From positions 1-64,000 of the forward strand of contig CANNCZ010000002.1 of the NCBI GenBank assembly GCA_947503275.1: a DNA stretch of 64,000 nucleotides, written 5' to 3'. The notes beneath the pieces were generated by a model that saw nothing but the letters and a program-made list of their open reading frames with translations, made no database searches and was not told the origin of the DNA. This document shows positions 27,919-36,547 of this stretch, piece after piece. Each line of letters opens with the position of its first letter. The stretch's first letter is position 1. The position numbers and the translations under genes are program-made. This DNA comes from an uncultured Erythrobacter sp. Its GTDB lineage: Bacteria; Pseudomonadota; Alphaproteobacteria; Sphingomonadales; Sphingomonadaceae.

Positions 27919-28757
27919 TCTGTCCATTGCCCTGCGCGTGATCCGCGCGCGCACATTAGTTGATGCCAATGGTCGGTGATCTGCCAAGTCCCGCTACCCT
28001 CATCCAGCTTTGCAGCGGCAAAGATGCGATTGCCGGAGACGCTGTCATCCAAATAGCCGTGCTCTTCAATCTGGATCGCCATAAACGGCGGGCCGTACCG
28101 GCCCATCATCCGATTGCGCTGCCAGCGCGCAGCTAAAATTCTAACCTCTACGCTAGGGCGGCCTTCCATGCTCTCTGGATAACCACTTTGCAAAGCGGCG
28201 GCGAGCTCAGCCAGAGTGCCGTATCTGTTTCCTAAGACAACGCTGTGAGAGTTATCCTCGTGTGCGGAAATCCAGTCGTCAAATTGGTGCGACGCGTAAA
28301 TCACAAGCGGAGCGCTCTGCCCCAACCGAACCTGCGAACGTGCAGGGAAGCACTCTCTTACTTCGCGTACTCCGGCCAAAGTACTGCTTGCGTCGATCAC
28401 GCCGCGATATGCTCCATTGATCATGACAGAGTAACGCCGTGGGCCGGCCGCTTCTGCCTCTTGCTCGACAACCCGCGATCCCATGCAATCGGCGGTGCCG
28501 ATACGAGGAACGTCTCGCGTGGGCCGGAATGCGCCGTCGATTGAGATGAGCGCGCTCTCGGCGTCGACCACGATGTTGAAATCGTCGCTGTAACTGCGTC
28601 CTGACCCGATGCATCCGCTGCCGATCTCAGCTTTCACAACATTCGCACCAGCAGGCAGTTCGAGACAGATTTGCCCCAGCTTTGCGTGGGCTGGTGTCGA
28701 TAGAGCTGCACCAACCAGCGTGATCGCAGTGATTAGTTTGCGCGTGTGGCGTGTCAT
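27903..28757 (-). CDS. Secreted protein of unknown function
   Basis: 284 residues from the ATG at 28757, chosen because AGGGGGA lies eight bases ahead; the frame start seven codons earlier is less likely. Signal peptide ends near TPAHAK. The mature part has several cysteines (CLEL, SGCIGSG, TADCMGS, RECFPAR, LMCARG, QPCD) that could form disulfides. No enzyme motif recognised. Divergent from the gene at 28965. Confidence 0.65.
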   Translation of the reverse strand: MTRHTRKLITAITLVGAALSTPAHAKLGQICLELPAGANVVKAEIGSGCIGSGRSYSDDFNIVVDAESALISIDGAFRPTRDVPRIGTADCMGSRVVEQEAEAAGPRRYSVMINGAYRGVIDASSTLAGVREVRECFPARSQVRLGQSAPLVIYASHQFDDWISAHEDNSHSVVLGNRYGTLAELAAALQSGYPESMEGRPSVEVRILAARWQRNRMMGRYGPPFMAIQIEEHGYLDDSVSGNRIFAAAKLDEGSGTWQITDHWHQLMCARGSRAGQWTDQPCD

Positions 28758-28964
28758 TGAAGGTCCCCCTTGGTTCATGGCCTTTGTTATCTGGCATCAT
28801 CCTAGGGGCGCGTCGCGTTTCCGGCGATGGGGTTAGTCCCCCAAGCTGCTTGCTGCCAGCTGAACGCAATACCCTCCCAGTTGGGGGATCGCCCCCATTC
28901 GCCTCTGACCCGATCCAGGCCACAACATCTTCACATTCGGAAGAACCGGATGAGGAGAAAATTG

Positions 28965-29459
28965 ATGACTTGCATCACTGCCCGGGCACTCAGCTTAGCA
29001 TCAGCCGCGGCGCTCGCCCTCGGGAGCCTCGCTGCCTCAGCACCGGCCTCAGCCCAAATGCGCGCATTGCTGCCGACGATTGATGAGGTTGAAGCTCTAG
29101 GACCGACATCAATCGACGGCGTTTGGGAAATCCGCGAGATAGGCGAGCGTATTGTAATCCTCGAAGGCCACGCCTTTGCCGAGGATGGCTGGGTTCACCT
29201 GCTGCTGTTCGAAATCGAGCCGGAGCAGGTTGTCATTACCAATATCGAAGAGCGGCCCAGCGGCGACTTCATCGCGCAAGACTTGCCGCTGATGGCCAAT
29301 GTCACCTTTGAGTGGGTCGATAACGAGACTTTGCGCGGGACCACTGACGGTCTGATCCCGGTCACTTATCACCTCGATTATATCTCATCCGATGCGCTTG
29401 GCTCCGACGAGCGCACTAGCCCGCCAACGGGCGATGATGATGTCCGGCGTCCTTGGTGA
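28965..29459 (+). CDS. Secreted protein of unknown function
   Basis: 164 residues from the ATG at 28965, with GAGGAG seven bases upstream. Signal peptide ends ASAQ. The mature part is acidic and beta-rich (SIDGVWEIREIGERIVILEGHAF, GWVHLLLFEIEPEQVVITNIEERPSGDFI), lipocalin-like in flavour but without a signature. The Cys-repeat gene begins 40 bp downstream on the same strand and is probably cotranscribed. Confidence 0.65.
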   Translation: MTCITARALSLASAAALALGSLAASAPASAQMRALLPTIDEVEALGPTSIDGVWEIREIGERIVILEGHAFAEDGWVHLLLFEIEPEQVVITNIEERPSGDFIAQDLPLMANVTFEWVDNETLRGTTDGLIPVTYHLDYISSDALGSDERTSPPTGDDDVRRPW

Positions 29460-29499
29460 TCGCCTCTCAATTCAAACTAATTTTGTGAAGGAGAAATCC

Positions 29500-31167
29500 A
29501 TGTTCAAGACGATTGTGAAAGCCAGCGCGATTTTGGGCCTTGCCCTTAGCGCTTCGTTCGTCAGTCCAGTCGAACGCGTCGAAGCTTCAGGCTTCGCTCG
29601 CGATTGCGGCGGGCTCAATGAGAAGACCTGTATCACCCTAAATCGCAACAATCGCTGCGATGCGGGGCTGGTTGAGCAAAGCCAGCGCGGGCGCAATATC
29701 TGCGTCCGCCCAGGTGAAGGTACGCAGCGCGGCGACAATTGCGGGGGTGAGGGGCAAAACACCTGCATCAATCTCAACCGCAACCGCCGCTGTAATGCCG
29801 GCCTTGTCGAACAACGCCAGAGCGGTCGCAACATCTGCGTGAAGCCTGAGGACCAGACCACACGCAGCGACAATTGCGGCGGCGAAGGTCAGAACACCTG
29901 TGTCAGTCTGAACCGCAATCGGCGCTGTAACGCTGGCCTTGTCGAACAACGTCAGAGCGGTCGCAACATCTGCGTGAAGCCTGAGGATCGCACCACAGGC
30001 CGCGACAATTGCGGCGGCGAAGGCCAGAACACCTGCATCAGCTTGAACCGCGCGCGGCGGTGTGATGCTGGCTTGGTCGAGCAGAGCCAGAGCGGTCGCA
30101 ATATCTGCGTAGTTCCCGGCGAGGGTGCTTCGCGCGGTGATCATTGCGGCGGGGAAGGTGAAAAGACCTGCATCCACATCAATCCCAACCGTCGCTGCGA
30201 AGCCGGTCTGGTCGAACAGAGGCAGTCGGGCCGTAACATCTGTGTCCAGCGGACTTCGGAAGGCGACCTCACTGGTGGCTGCGGTGGCCTCAATCAGAAC
30301 ACTTGCATCAGCCCAAACCCTGCGCGGTGGTGCGATGCCGGTTTTACCGTGCTGCGTCAGGCCGGTCGCAACACGTGCATTCCCGAAGAGGATCGGCGTC
30401 CCGGCTCACTCAAATGCGGTGGCTTCGAACAGCAGCGCTGCCAGAGCATCAACCCGGCTCGCTGGTGCAATGATGGCTTCGAAAACAAGGTTGTCTTTGG
30501 GCGGCCCGACATCTGCATGCCCAAAATCAGCAATGCTGATCGGCTTGATGCAACGCGTGACGTCCTGGACCAGATCGGCGATGATAACCCGCTTCTGACA
30601 CTCACCGAATGCCTCAACGGTCCGGGCAAAATTGGCCGCCTGCAAACAACGATCAACAACCGTGTCTCCACCGATCTGTGGGCTCTGCTGATCGAGTGCG
30701 GTGCTGATCTTGATACGCTTCAGGCTCTGGGAACGCACCCCGCATTCAATGGCGGCGCTGAAGGCGGTGAGGATCGCATCTTCAACACGATCACCATCAC
30801 TGTCGGCGTCAACGGAGCGACTGCTGTCGCGGGTGCTGTGGGTGTCGGCGTTGCGATCGAACTTCGCGAAGATCCCAATGCACGCTGGTTCTTAACCGGG
30901 GGGCTGGGCTTTGGCCCCAAAGCGGAGGTTACAGGTGATGTCACCGTTGGTCTGTCGCATTCACAGATCCCATCTGGTTTCTTCGGATTGGATGGCGGGA
31001 TCTCAGCGGTGGTCTCAGGTCATGTCAAAGTCGGCGTTTCAGGCGGCTTGGACTGGGCCGGCGACTCGCTCATTCCGAACGGCGTGAGCTTTGGCGCTGG
31101 TGGAGGTCTGGGAGGCGGTGGCGCAGTCTATGCCAACGGCGCAGTCTTCCCCTTTCCAGACTTCTAA
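29500..31167 (+). CDS. Exported protein with seven 45-residue four-cysteine repeats
   Basis: 555 residues from the ATG at 29500 (AAGGAG ahead); the open frame begins earlier but lacks a signal there. A signal peptide is followed by seven tandem repeats starting at Cys36, 81, 126, 171, 216, 261 and 306, exactly 45 residues apart. Each has Cys-x7-Cys-x8-Cys-x14-Cys (x15 in the last) and shared words CGGEGQNTC, NRxRRC, AGLVEQ and SGRNIC. A non-repeat helical region and a C-terminal Gly-rich beta region (about 460-555, ITITVGVNGATAV, GGISAVVSGHVKVGVSGGL) follow. Repeat spacing suggests one disulfide-stabilised module each. Surface or matrix role is inferred. Confidence 0.8.
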   Translation: MFKTIVKASAILGLALSASFVSPVERVEASGFARDCGGLNEKTCITLNRNNRCDAGLVEQSQRGRNICVRPGEGTQRGDNCGGEGQNTCINLNRNRRCNAGLVEQRQSGRNICVKPEDQTTRSDNCGGEGQNTCVSLNRNRRCNAGLVEQRQSGRNICVKPEDRTTGRDNCGGEGQNTCISLNRARRCDAGLVEQSQSGRNICVVPGEGASRGDHCGGEGEKTCIHINPNRRCEAGLVEQRQSGRNICVQRTSEGDLTGGCGGLNQNTCISPNPARWCDAGFTVLRQAGRNTCIPEEDRRPGSLKCGGFEQQRCQSINPARWCNDGFENKVVFGRPDICMPKISNADRLDATRDVLDQIGDDNPLLTLTECLNGPGKIGRLQTTINNRVSTDLWALLIECGADLDTLQALGTHPAFNGGAEGGEDRIFNTITITVGVNGATAVAGAVGVGVAIELREDPNARWFLTGGLGFGPKAEVTGDVTVGLSHSQIPSGFFGLDGGISAVVSGHVKVGVSGGLDWAGDSLIPNGVSFGAGGGLGGGGAVYANGAVFPFPDF

Positions 31168-31181
31168 CTTGCCGAAAGAAC

Positions 31182-31214
31182 ATCACGGTCGGTGCCAGTC
31201 GCGCCGATCGTGAT
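31182..31214. terminator. Strong stem-loop between convergent genes
   Basis: A 14-bp stem with two G-T wobbles (ATCACGGTCGGTGC paired with GCGCCGATCGTGAT), loop CAGTC, followed on the + strand by TTTCATTCTC. It lies 15 bp after the Cys-repeat gene and before the end of the convergent response regulator gene. Confidence 0.65.
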
Positions 31215-31267
31215 TTCATTCTCAGCTCTTCTTTTGGCTAAGCGAAACTATGGGAAGCCCTCTTCAA

Positions 31268-31960
31268 TCAACTCGCGTTGGGATCGATCAGTCCTTCACG
31301 CAGCGCATATGCGATCAACTCGGCGGCGTTGTGAGAGCCAGTTTTACCCATGACATTGGTGCGATGCCGGTCGACTGTCTTGATACTAATGCCGAGCGCT
31401 TCGCCGATTTCGCGGTTGGTCCGACCTGTGACGACCTGGCTCAGCACTTGGCGCTCTCTGTCGGTCAGAGGTTCAAGGTCACCTGCCTCCTCAAGCATAG
31501 CGACAAACCGGCTGCAAACGACACGGCCACCCTCGAGGATGCGCGGCAATGCCCGGATGACTTCGCCCATATCGTCGGATTTGCAGAACACACCGTCGGC
31601 CCCGATCTCAACCAGCTCCGCGATCTTGCCGCGCGCTTCGATCCCGGTGAAGACCACAACGCGGGTTTCAGGCGACCAACGCCGCGCCTCCAGCAGCACT
31701 TCGGTTCCGCCCGCATGCGGCATTGTGACATCGAGAATGAGGAGTTCGGGGCGATGCTGGCGCACGGCCACAATCGCTTCGATCCCGTCTTCGGCGGTGG
31801 CGACAATATCGATCTTTTGCCCACCAAGGGCGTCCTCATTGCGCAAGGCCGCGCTCAGCGCATCGCGGATGATCGCATGATCGTCAGCAATGACAGCGGT
31901 GCACACCGCTCCGAACGCTCCGGTTTGCCGCAAAGATATGCTCCCCGCCCTCTTCGACAT
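31268..31960 (-). CDS. LuxR/NarL-type response regulator
   Basis: 230 residues. Receiver domain: AVIADDHAIIRD, phosphoacceptor Asp in LLILDVTMPHAGG, VVVFTGIE and the Lys motif VFCKSDD. The LuxR helix-turn-helix is complete: PLTDRERQVLSQVVTGRTNREIGEALGISIKTVDRHRTNVMGKTG. Divergent from the histidine kinase gene 47 bp away, which is its likely partner. Confidence 0.9.
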   Translation of the reverse strand: MSKRAGSISLRQTGAFGAVCTAVIADDHAIIRDALSAALRNEDALGGQKIDIVATAEDGIEAIVAVRQHRPELLILDVTMPHAGGTEVLLEARRWSPETRVVVFTGIEARGKIAELVEIGADGVFCKSDDMGEVIRALPRILEGGRVVCSRFVAMLEEAGDLEPLTDRERQVLSQVVTGRTNREIGEALGISIKTVDRHRTNVMGKTGSHNAAELIAYALREGLIDPNAS

Positions 31961-32006
31961 TTATGCGTAGTACACTATACGATCAGCCGGGGGAGGGAAG
32001 AGCGAT

Positions 32007-33959
32007 TTGACTAGGCTTTACAAAGCGCTCGGCGCCATCGTGGCGGTATGGTTCGCTGTTCTGGCGATGCCGGCGTTTGCGGGCGAGGATCCGCCAGTGC
32101 AGGTCGAACCTGGGCGTAGCCACGAGATGATCGAGGGCTCGGCGCGCTATTTCTTGACTGATCCGGGGGTCGAGATCGGTTTTGAAGAAGCCATGCGACG
32201 CTTCAATGCAGGCGAGTTCCAAGCTGAACTGTCGGCGAGAGATACCAGCGAACTTCACGATTGGCGGGTCTGGATCGCGCTTCCGTTTGAAAGCGCAGCC
32301 CCTAAAGATGCAGAACCAATGCGCAAAGTGATCGGCATTGGCGGCATCTTTGTGCGGTTGCCCCGCGTCCACCTCTCCTGCGACACAGAGCCGCCGCGTG
32401 AGATTCTCGCCACCCAAACGAGCGAGGGCAGTCCGCTGAGCGCGCGCTACTTCACCTATGTTCGCTCGCAGAGCTTTGAGATTGATCCGGGGCAAAGCTG
32501 TCTTGCATTGATCAATATGGCGAGTTCGGACCGCCCCAATATCGGTATTTTTCGCGAAGGTGAACTGGGCACTCGGCAAGTGGTGGCCGTCCTGCTGAAG
32601 GGCGGTGTCACATCCACCCTGCTGATCATCGGCCTGCTCATTTCGGTGGTCTCATTCCTTACCTCGCGGCCTTTGGGCGTGCTGGTCGGGATGACCTATT
32701 CCCTCTGGATGCTCCAAAGCGAAGCATCGGTGTTCACCACCAGATTCGGCGGAGACCCACTGGCTGCTCGGGAAACGTGGGAGAACGTCACATTGCTGGC
32801 GATATTCGCCATGTTGCTAGTCTTCTTGTCCGGCTTCAAAGAGCTCTTGCGGCTCAAGAATTGGCTTTTGCGCACGGCTATCGCCGGCCTGTTGGTGCTC
32901 CCGCTGGTCTATTTGGCGCGCAATTCCAATTCGACGTCTGACTTTATCTGGGCGCTGCATCTGGGCCTGTTCCTCTTCGCACTAACCGTCACCGCGCGTT
33001 TCCCTACCGCTTGGCCTTTGCGACTTGTCGCAGGGACGGTCCTTTTTGTGAGCGCGATCGCTTCAGTCTTGATTGAACCGACCAATCTAGGTCGAGAGAT
33101 GACAGACCTCACGATCGAGTGGTTCCGTGACGCCATCCGGTTACTAGCAGGAATTGGGATGCTGGCCTTGCTGATTGTCGATGTATTCCTAACCCGGCGG
33201 GAGCGTGCACGCATGGTTGCGGAACGGATCGAGGCACTTGAGACGCAGGCTCGCACCGATCGGCGCTTGCTGGAAACGGAGCGCGAATACACCCGCGCGC
33301 GTGAAGCCGCTTCGCGCACCAAGGCGCAGTTGGCAGCCGCGAGCCACGACATCCGCCAGCCCATTGTGGGGCTACGCGCCGCGCTGGGGAGCGAAGCCGA
33401 ACGGCTTTCCCCGGCATTGCAAGAGCGCCTTGGTCAAGCAATCGACTATCTGGAAGACCTCACCCGAGAATACTCCAACCGCGAGGGCCATGACCTCTCC
33501 GCGCCAGAAAAATCGGAGCAGGACGTCTATCCAATTGAGCTAGTGACGAGCGCGGTTGCAAACATGTTCGATGGGGAAGCCCGCGAAACCGGGATTGAGC
33601 TCAATGTCAGCCCGGCGGAGGGCGCAACACGCATCCCCGCCCTGGTCTTGATCCGCGCGCTGAGCAATCTGGTCGCAAATGCACTGCGCCACGCGAAGGC
33701 CTCAAGGATTGATGTCAGCGCCAATACCGCAGAGGGTCAATGCCGGATCAAAGTGATTGATGACGGCTTGGGAATGAACGAAGCGGAACTGAAAAGCGCG
33801 CAAGAGCCCGGCCAAAAGTCTGATGGGTCGGAAGGCGATGGCTTAGGTCTGGCAATTGTCCATTCTTTGGCTCTTCAGCATGGCTTCGACTTCGCCATCA
33901 CGTCAAACCCTAACGAGGGGACACAAGCGATCATCGCCTTCGATCTTGAGCAGGAGTGA
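32007..33959 (+). CDS. 7TM sensor histidine kinase
   Basis: 650 residues. Signal sequence and an N-terminal extracytoplasmic domain of about 175 residues, then seven hydrophobic segments (about 195-395) in the arrangement of 7TMR-DISM receptors, a coiled coil, and the kinase core. The H box is AAASHDIRQPIVGLR, the N box LSNLVANALRHA, the G1 box VIDDGLGM and the G2 box GDGLGLAIVHSL. It should phosphorylate the divergent LuxR-type regulator. The ligand is unknown. Confidence 0.9.
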   Translation: MTRLYKALGAIVAVWFAVLAMPAFAGEDPPVQVEPGRSHEMIEGSARYFLTDPGVEIGFEEAMRRFNAGEFQAELSARDTSELHDWRVWIALPFESAAPKDAEPMRKVIGIGGIFVRLPRVHLSCDTEPPREILATQTSEGSPLSARYFTYVRSQSFEIDPGQSCLALINMASSDRPNIGIFREGELGTRQVVAVLLKGGVTSTLLIIGLLISVVSFLTSRPLGVLVGMTYSLWMLQSEASVFTTRFGGDPLAARETWENVTLLAIFAMLLVFLSGFKELLRLKNWLLRTAIAGLLVLPLVYLARNSNSTSDFIWALHLGLFLFALTVTARFPTAWPLRLVAGTVLFVSAIASVLIEPTNLGREMTDLTIEWFRDAIRLLAGIGMLALLIVDVFLTRRERARMVAERIEALETQARTDRRLLETEREYTRAREAASRTKAQLAAASHDIRQPIVGLRAALGSEAERLSPALQERLGQAIDYLEDLTREYSNREGHDLSAPEKSEQDVYPIELVTSAVANMFDGEARETGIELNVSPAEGATRIPALVLIRALSNLVANALRHAKASRIDVSANTAEGQCRIKVIDDGLGMNEAELKSAQEPGQKSDGSEGDGLGLAIVHSLALQHGFDFAITSNPNEGTQAIIAFDLEQE

Positions 33960-34364
33960 GCAATCCTCACCGAATGTTCTCGCCGGACGCCAGCTTTCGC
34001 CGCTAAATCTGGAAGCGCGAGCCTTTCCGAACAGATTTGTCCGTTGGGTCGACTGTCGATAATAAGCATTGAAGTCACCAAAACCGGAATGTCCGCAATC
34101 GGCCCAGTTCAAGCCGCTCTACGATGTCTTAAATTGGGGGTGGGAGCGGACATTAAAGAAGAGTCGTTTGCCGTGATCGAGGCTGAACCACATTTGTGAG
34201 TACGCTTTCTCGAAAACTTGGCCCACAATATCAAACAGCCGTCAGGTTTCGCCCTCCTATGGAATTACGCTGCCTGGCTCGCCAAATCGCGCTTGGTTTC
34301 ATGTGGCGAAATGAACTCGCCTGACGCATGACTGCAGCACTCGACTTGTATCAAGCGGTAGAAA
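33960..34364. other. Intergenic region with dispersed motif copy 2
   Basis: 405 bp between the histidine kinase gene and island 1. Bases 34091-34154 match the motif at 16796-16865. No open frame or terminator with T-run is convincing. Confidence 0.45.
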
Positions 34365-34407
34365 CATAATCCGCGTCTCGGGGGTTTAAGTCCCTCATCC
34401 GCTACCA
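34365..34407 (+). repeat. tRNA 3'-half repeat, attachment-site-like (left)
   Basis: CATAATCCGCG, then a T-arm-like GGGGG-TTTAAGT-CCCTC and an acceptor end ATCCGCTACCA. This is the 3' half of a tRNA beginning in a CAU anticodon loop; no matching 5' half is visible. A second copy lies at 39742. Confidence 0.65.
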
Positions 34408-34484
34408 AATCAACAAATTAGGATGATGCACCGGGAGCAATCTACTTCACTCAAGTTCGGTCGATCGCCACAAGGGGAGATGCG

Positions 34485-36020
34485 TCAGCTCAGCTCGTCA
34501 AGTTGAAACACCTCGTAGTCGTTCTCAACGTCTGAAATCACATTGGCCGGACTTATCGGGATACGTGTTGTTGGCTGATCGACTGAAAAATACTGCTCCT
34601 TTCCGTCCACGTCGGCCTTTGCGCTTGGTACGATTGTCCAGTCACACTCGGAATGGAGGCCAAGGGCCGCCAACCGACGGCGTATCGTAGGTGATACTAC
34701 GACGCAGCCCGGATCTCCGCTGTCGACCGCTCTGCAAGCCCCCACCACTCCCGGCCCCACAACAATGGGATTACCATCCCTGTCCAGGGACCATGTTGCC
34801 GATCCGATCCCAATTCCGACGGTTGAGCCAAGCCCTCCGTGACCCCTTGTAAGAATCGAATCAAGCTCACGTGTATGGTGGTTTAGCGCATGCATCATTT
34901 CCCATGCGCAACAGTAAGCCATGAGGAGTCGGCTTTCGTTGGCTAGTAGCCCATCTTTGAGAGCAACGGGGTTCTGGACGTGCGGCACGTTGAAGTTTCG
35001 ATCTAACGTTTTGACTATTTCAGCATAGTCATCTTCGCTTGGCATTCCCATGAAGTCCGGCTCGCGATGGAGGTCACTATCATCCGTACCCTTGCGCGTT
35101 CCTTCAATCGACGCAAAGTGGATCATTACGCCATCGCCAGTAAACTTGTCGAAGATGGCCGAATACTTGTCTGAGATTCTTCTCAGGAGACGGATGGTGA
35201 AACTCATCCATTCAGCGAAGGCCTTTTCGGACAATGCAAATGACATCGCGAACGTGGATTTGCGAATATCGAGGACGAGAGTTGTTGTGGGAACTCGTCC
35301 ACCTCTCTTCCAAGGATATGACAGCTGATAAGTGCTGTCGACGAGGCATCTGGACAAGGCCTCGCTCATCACAAATCGAGAGTAGCGCATCATCGATTTC
35401 AGCACAGGAGCAAGGGTGACTGTGATCGCGTTGGCAACTAGACGATAGTCAGCAAGTGCCTCTTGTTTTCGTTGCCATTTCTTGGTCGACAATGCCTCGG
35501 AGATCTTATCCGCGGCCTCATCGTCTATAGCGAAAAAGGCGTTGCAAGGTCCAAATGACGACTTGGTCTGGCTAAGTTGGTCAACCGTGTCTGAAAAGAG
35601 GACGAGCAGATGCTTGCCGTTACGCGTAAGGCGTCGGTCATTCCAATCGCCATTGCGTATCAGTTTGCAATCTGGCCCGATGACATCACAACCAAATTCG
35701 CCCAACTTTTCATACAATATGTTCGGATCTTCCGGGTCAGGATAACGCTGTTGTGAGAAGTAGAATGTCTTTTCAGATCCGTTGAAACGGATAGCAATTT
35801 CTTCGAAACCGAATGGTTGTATGATCTCTACAATCGCTTTGTGCACTTCCAGAGGCAGCCGCGCCAATGTGTCAGGCTGCAATTCCTGATCAATCCTCGA
35901 ATCTGGATTTCTCGACTTTTTTCGCTGCCGACCTTGGACGTTGGTCAACTGCGACCAAGTGGCTTTTGAAATTTGCGATACCAGGTCGTGAATGCGTTCA
36001 AGCTTGTCCGGGGTGCTCAT
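34485..36020 (-). CDS. Class III nucleotidyl cyclase, PycC-like candidate
   Basis: 511 residues. The C-terminal half is a class III cyclase homology domain: TTTLVLDIRKSTF with the first metal-binding Asp251, KFTGDGVMIHF with the second Asp296, then VGIGIGSATW and GPGVVGACRAVDSG, where the usual NxxxR motif appears as GxCR. The N-terminal 200 residues are an unassigned helical/beta sensor-like region. The start overlaps the stop of the receiver-like gene (TGATG). In Pycsar defence, related cyclases make cCMP or cUMP that activates a membrane or TIR effector. A PycTM-like gene begins the same operon, so a second-messenger role is inferred; the nucleotide used cannot be told by eye. Confidence 0.75.
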   Translation of the reverse strand: MSTPDKLERIHDLVSQISKATWSQLTNVQGRQRKKSRNPDSRIDQELQPDTLARLPLEVHKAIVEIIQPFGFEEIAIRFNGSEKTFYFSQQRYPDPEDPNILYEKLGEFGCDVIGPDCKLIRNGDWNDRRLTRNGKHLLVLFSDTVDQLSQTKSSFGPCNAFFAIDDEAADKISEALSTKKWQRKQEALADYRLVANAITVTLAPVLKSMMRYSRFVMSEALSRCLVDSTYQLSYPWKRGGRVPTTTLVLDIRKSTFAMSFALSEKAFAEWMSFTIRLLRRISDKYSAIFDKFTGDGVMIHFASIEGTRKGTDDSDLHREPDFMGMPSEDDYAEIVKTLDRNFNVPHVQNPVALKDGLLANESRLLMAYCCAWEMMHALNHHTRELDSILTRGHGGLGSTVGIGIGSATWSLDRDGNPIVVGPGVVGACRAVDSGDPGCVVVSPTIRRRLAALGLHSECDWTIVPSAKADVDGKEQYFSVDQPTTRIPISPANVISDVENDYEVFQLDELS

Positions 36021-36547
36021 CAGCTTTGCCTATCATCAAGATTTTCGAGTGATACTTTGACTGCCTCAACAATCCGGTCCGCCAGTTCTGAAGGGCCTTG
36101 CTCTTTTGCGACGATTCTCTCGGCCGGATCGATTTCCGGGATCGCATCCCGAACGTCATGCTGGAATGCGGTCCAAAACACCCAGTCGAAATCAGTAGGG
36201 CCGCAGAGGAACTTGTCATAGAAATCGTACGAGATTTTCTCATCATGATGATACCAATCGAGAAGCGCAAAGATGATGATATGGTCTTTGTCATGCCCTT
36301 CTAACCGGTCGCGAAAGTCCTTTTCCCCAAGGATCTCATATATGACCGAGCACTCCTGATTTCTGCGCAGCAGATCGTGAGTGACACGCCAGTGTGGGTC
36401 AACCAACTCATCGGAGTCAGAGACTATTTTGACAGACTCTTGCTGTTTGTAAAATTCGAAGCGCAGTTTCATCGCGAACTGAGTCGGTAAACGCGCTGCC
36501 TTCTCAAATTCATCTTCTAAATGGATTATTCTGAATATGCTTGCCAC
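36020..36547 (-). CDS. Receiver-like (response regulator) protein
   Basis: 175 residues from a GTG at 36547; a TTG at 36568 would add seven. The sequence follows the CheY fold although it is divergent: first strand FRIIHLEDE with the acidic pair (about 11-13), IIIFALLDWY with candidate phosphoacceptor Asp97, VFWTAF with Thr126, and RIVAKEQGPSELADRIVEAV with Lys148. No output domain follows. It overlaps the kinase gene by 38 bp and touches the cyclase gene. I infer that it carries phosphate from the kinase to control the cyclase. Fold assignment is mine from motif order. Confidence 0.6.
   Translation of the reverse strand: MASIFRIIHLEDEFEKAARLPTQFAMKLRFEFYKQQESVKIVSDSDELVDPHWRVTHDLLRRNQECSVIYEILGEKDFRDRLEGHDKDHIIIFALLDWYHHDEKISYDFYDKFLCGPTDFDWVFWTAFQHDVRDAIPEIDPAERIVAKEQGPSELADRIVEAVKVSLENLDDRQS

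Noticed and set aside
31250..32014. 254-codon plus-strand frame opposite the response regulator
   Set aside because: Antisense shadow of a complete receiver-LuxR gene.
34325..34407. Complete tRNA gene ending at 34407
   Set aside because: A TCAAGCGGTAGAA stretch resembles a D arm, but no acceptor 5' strand or anticodon 5' stem pairs with the 3' half, so it is kept as a repeat only.
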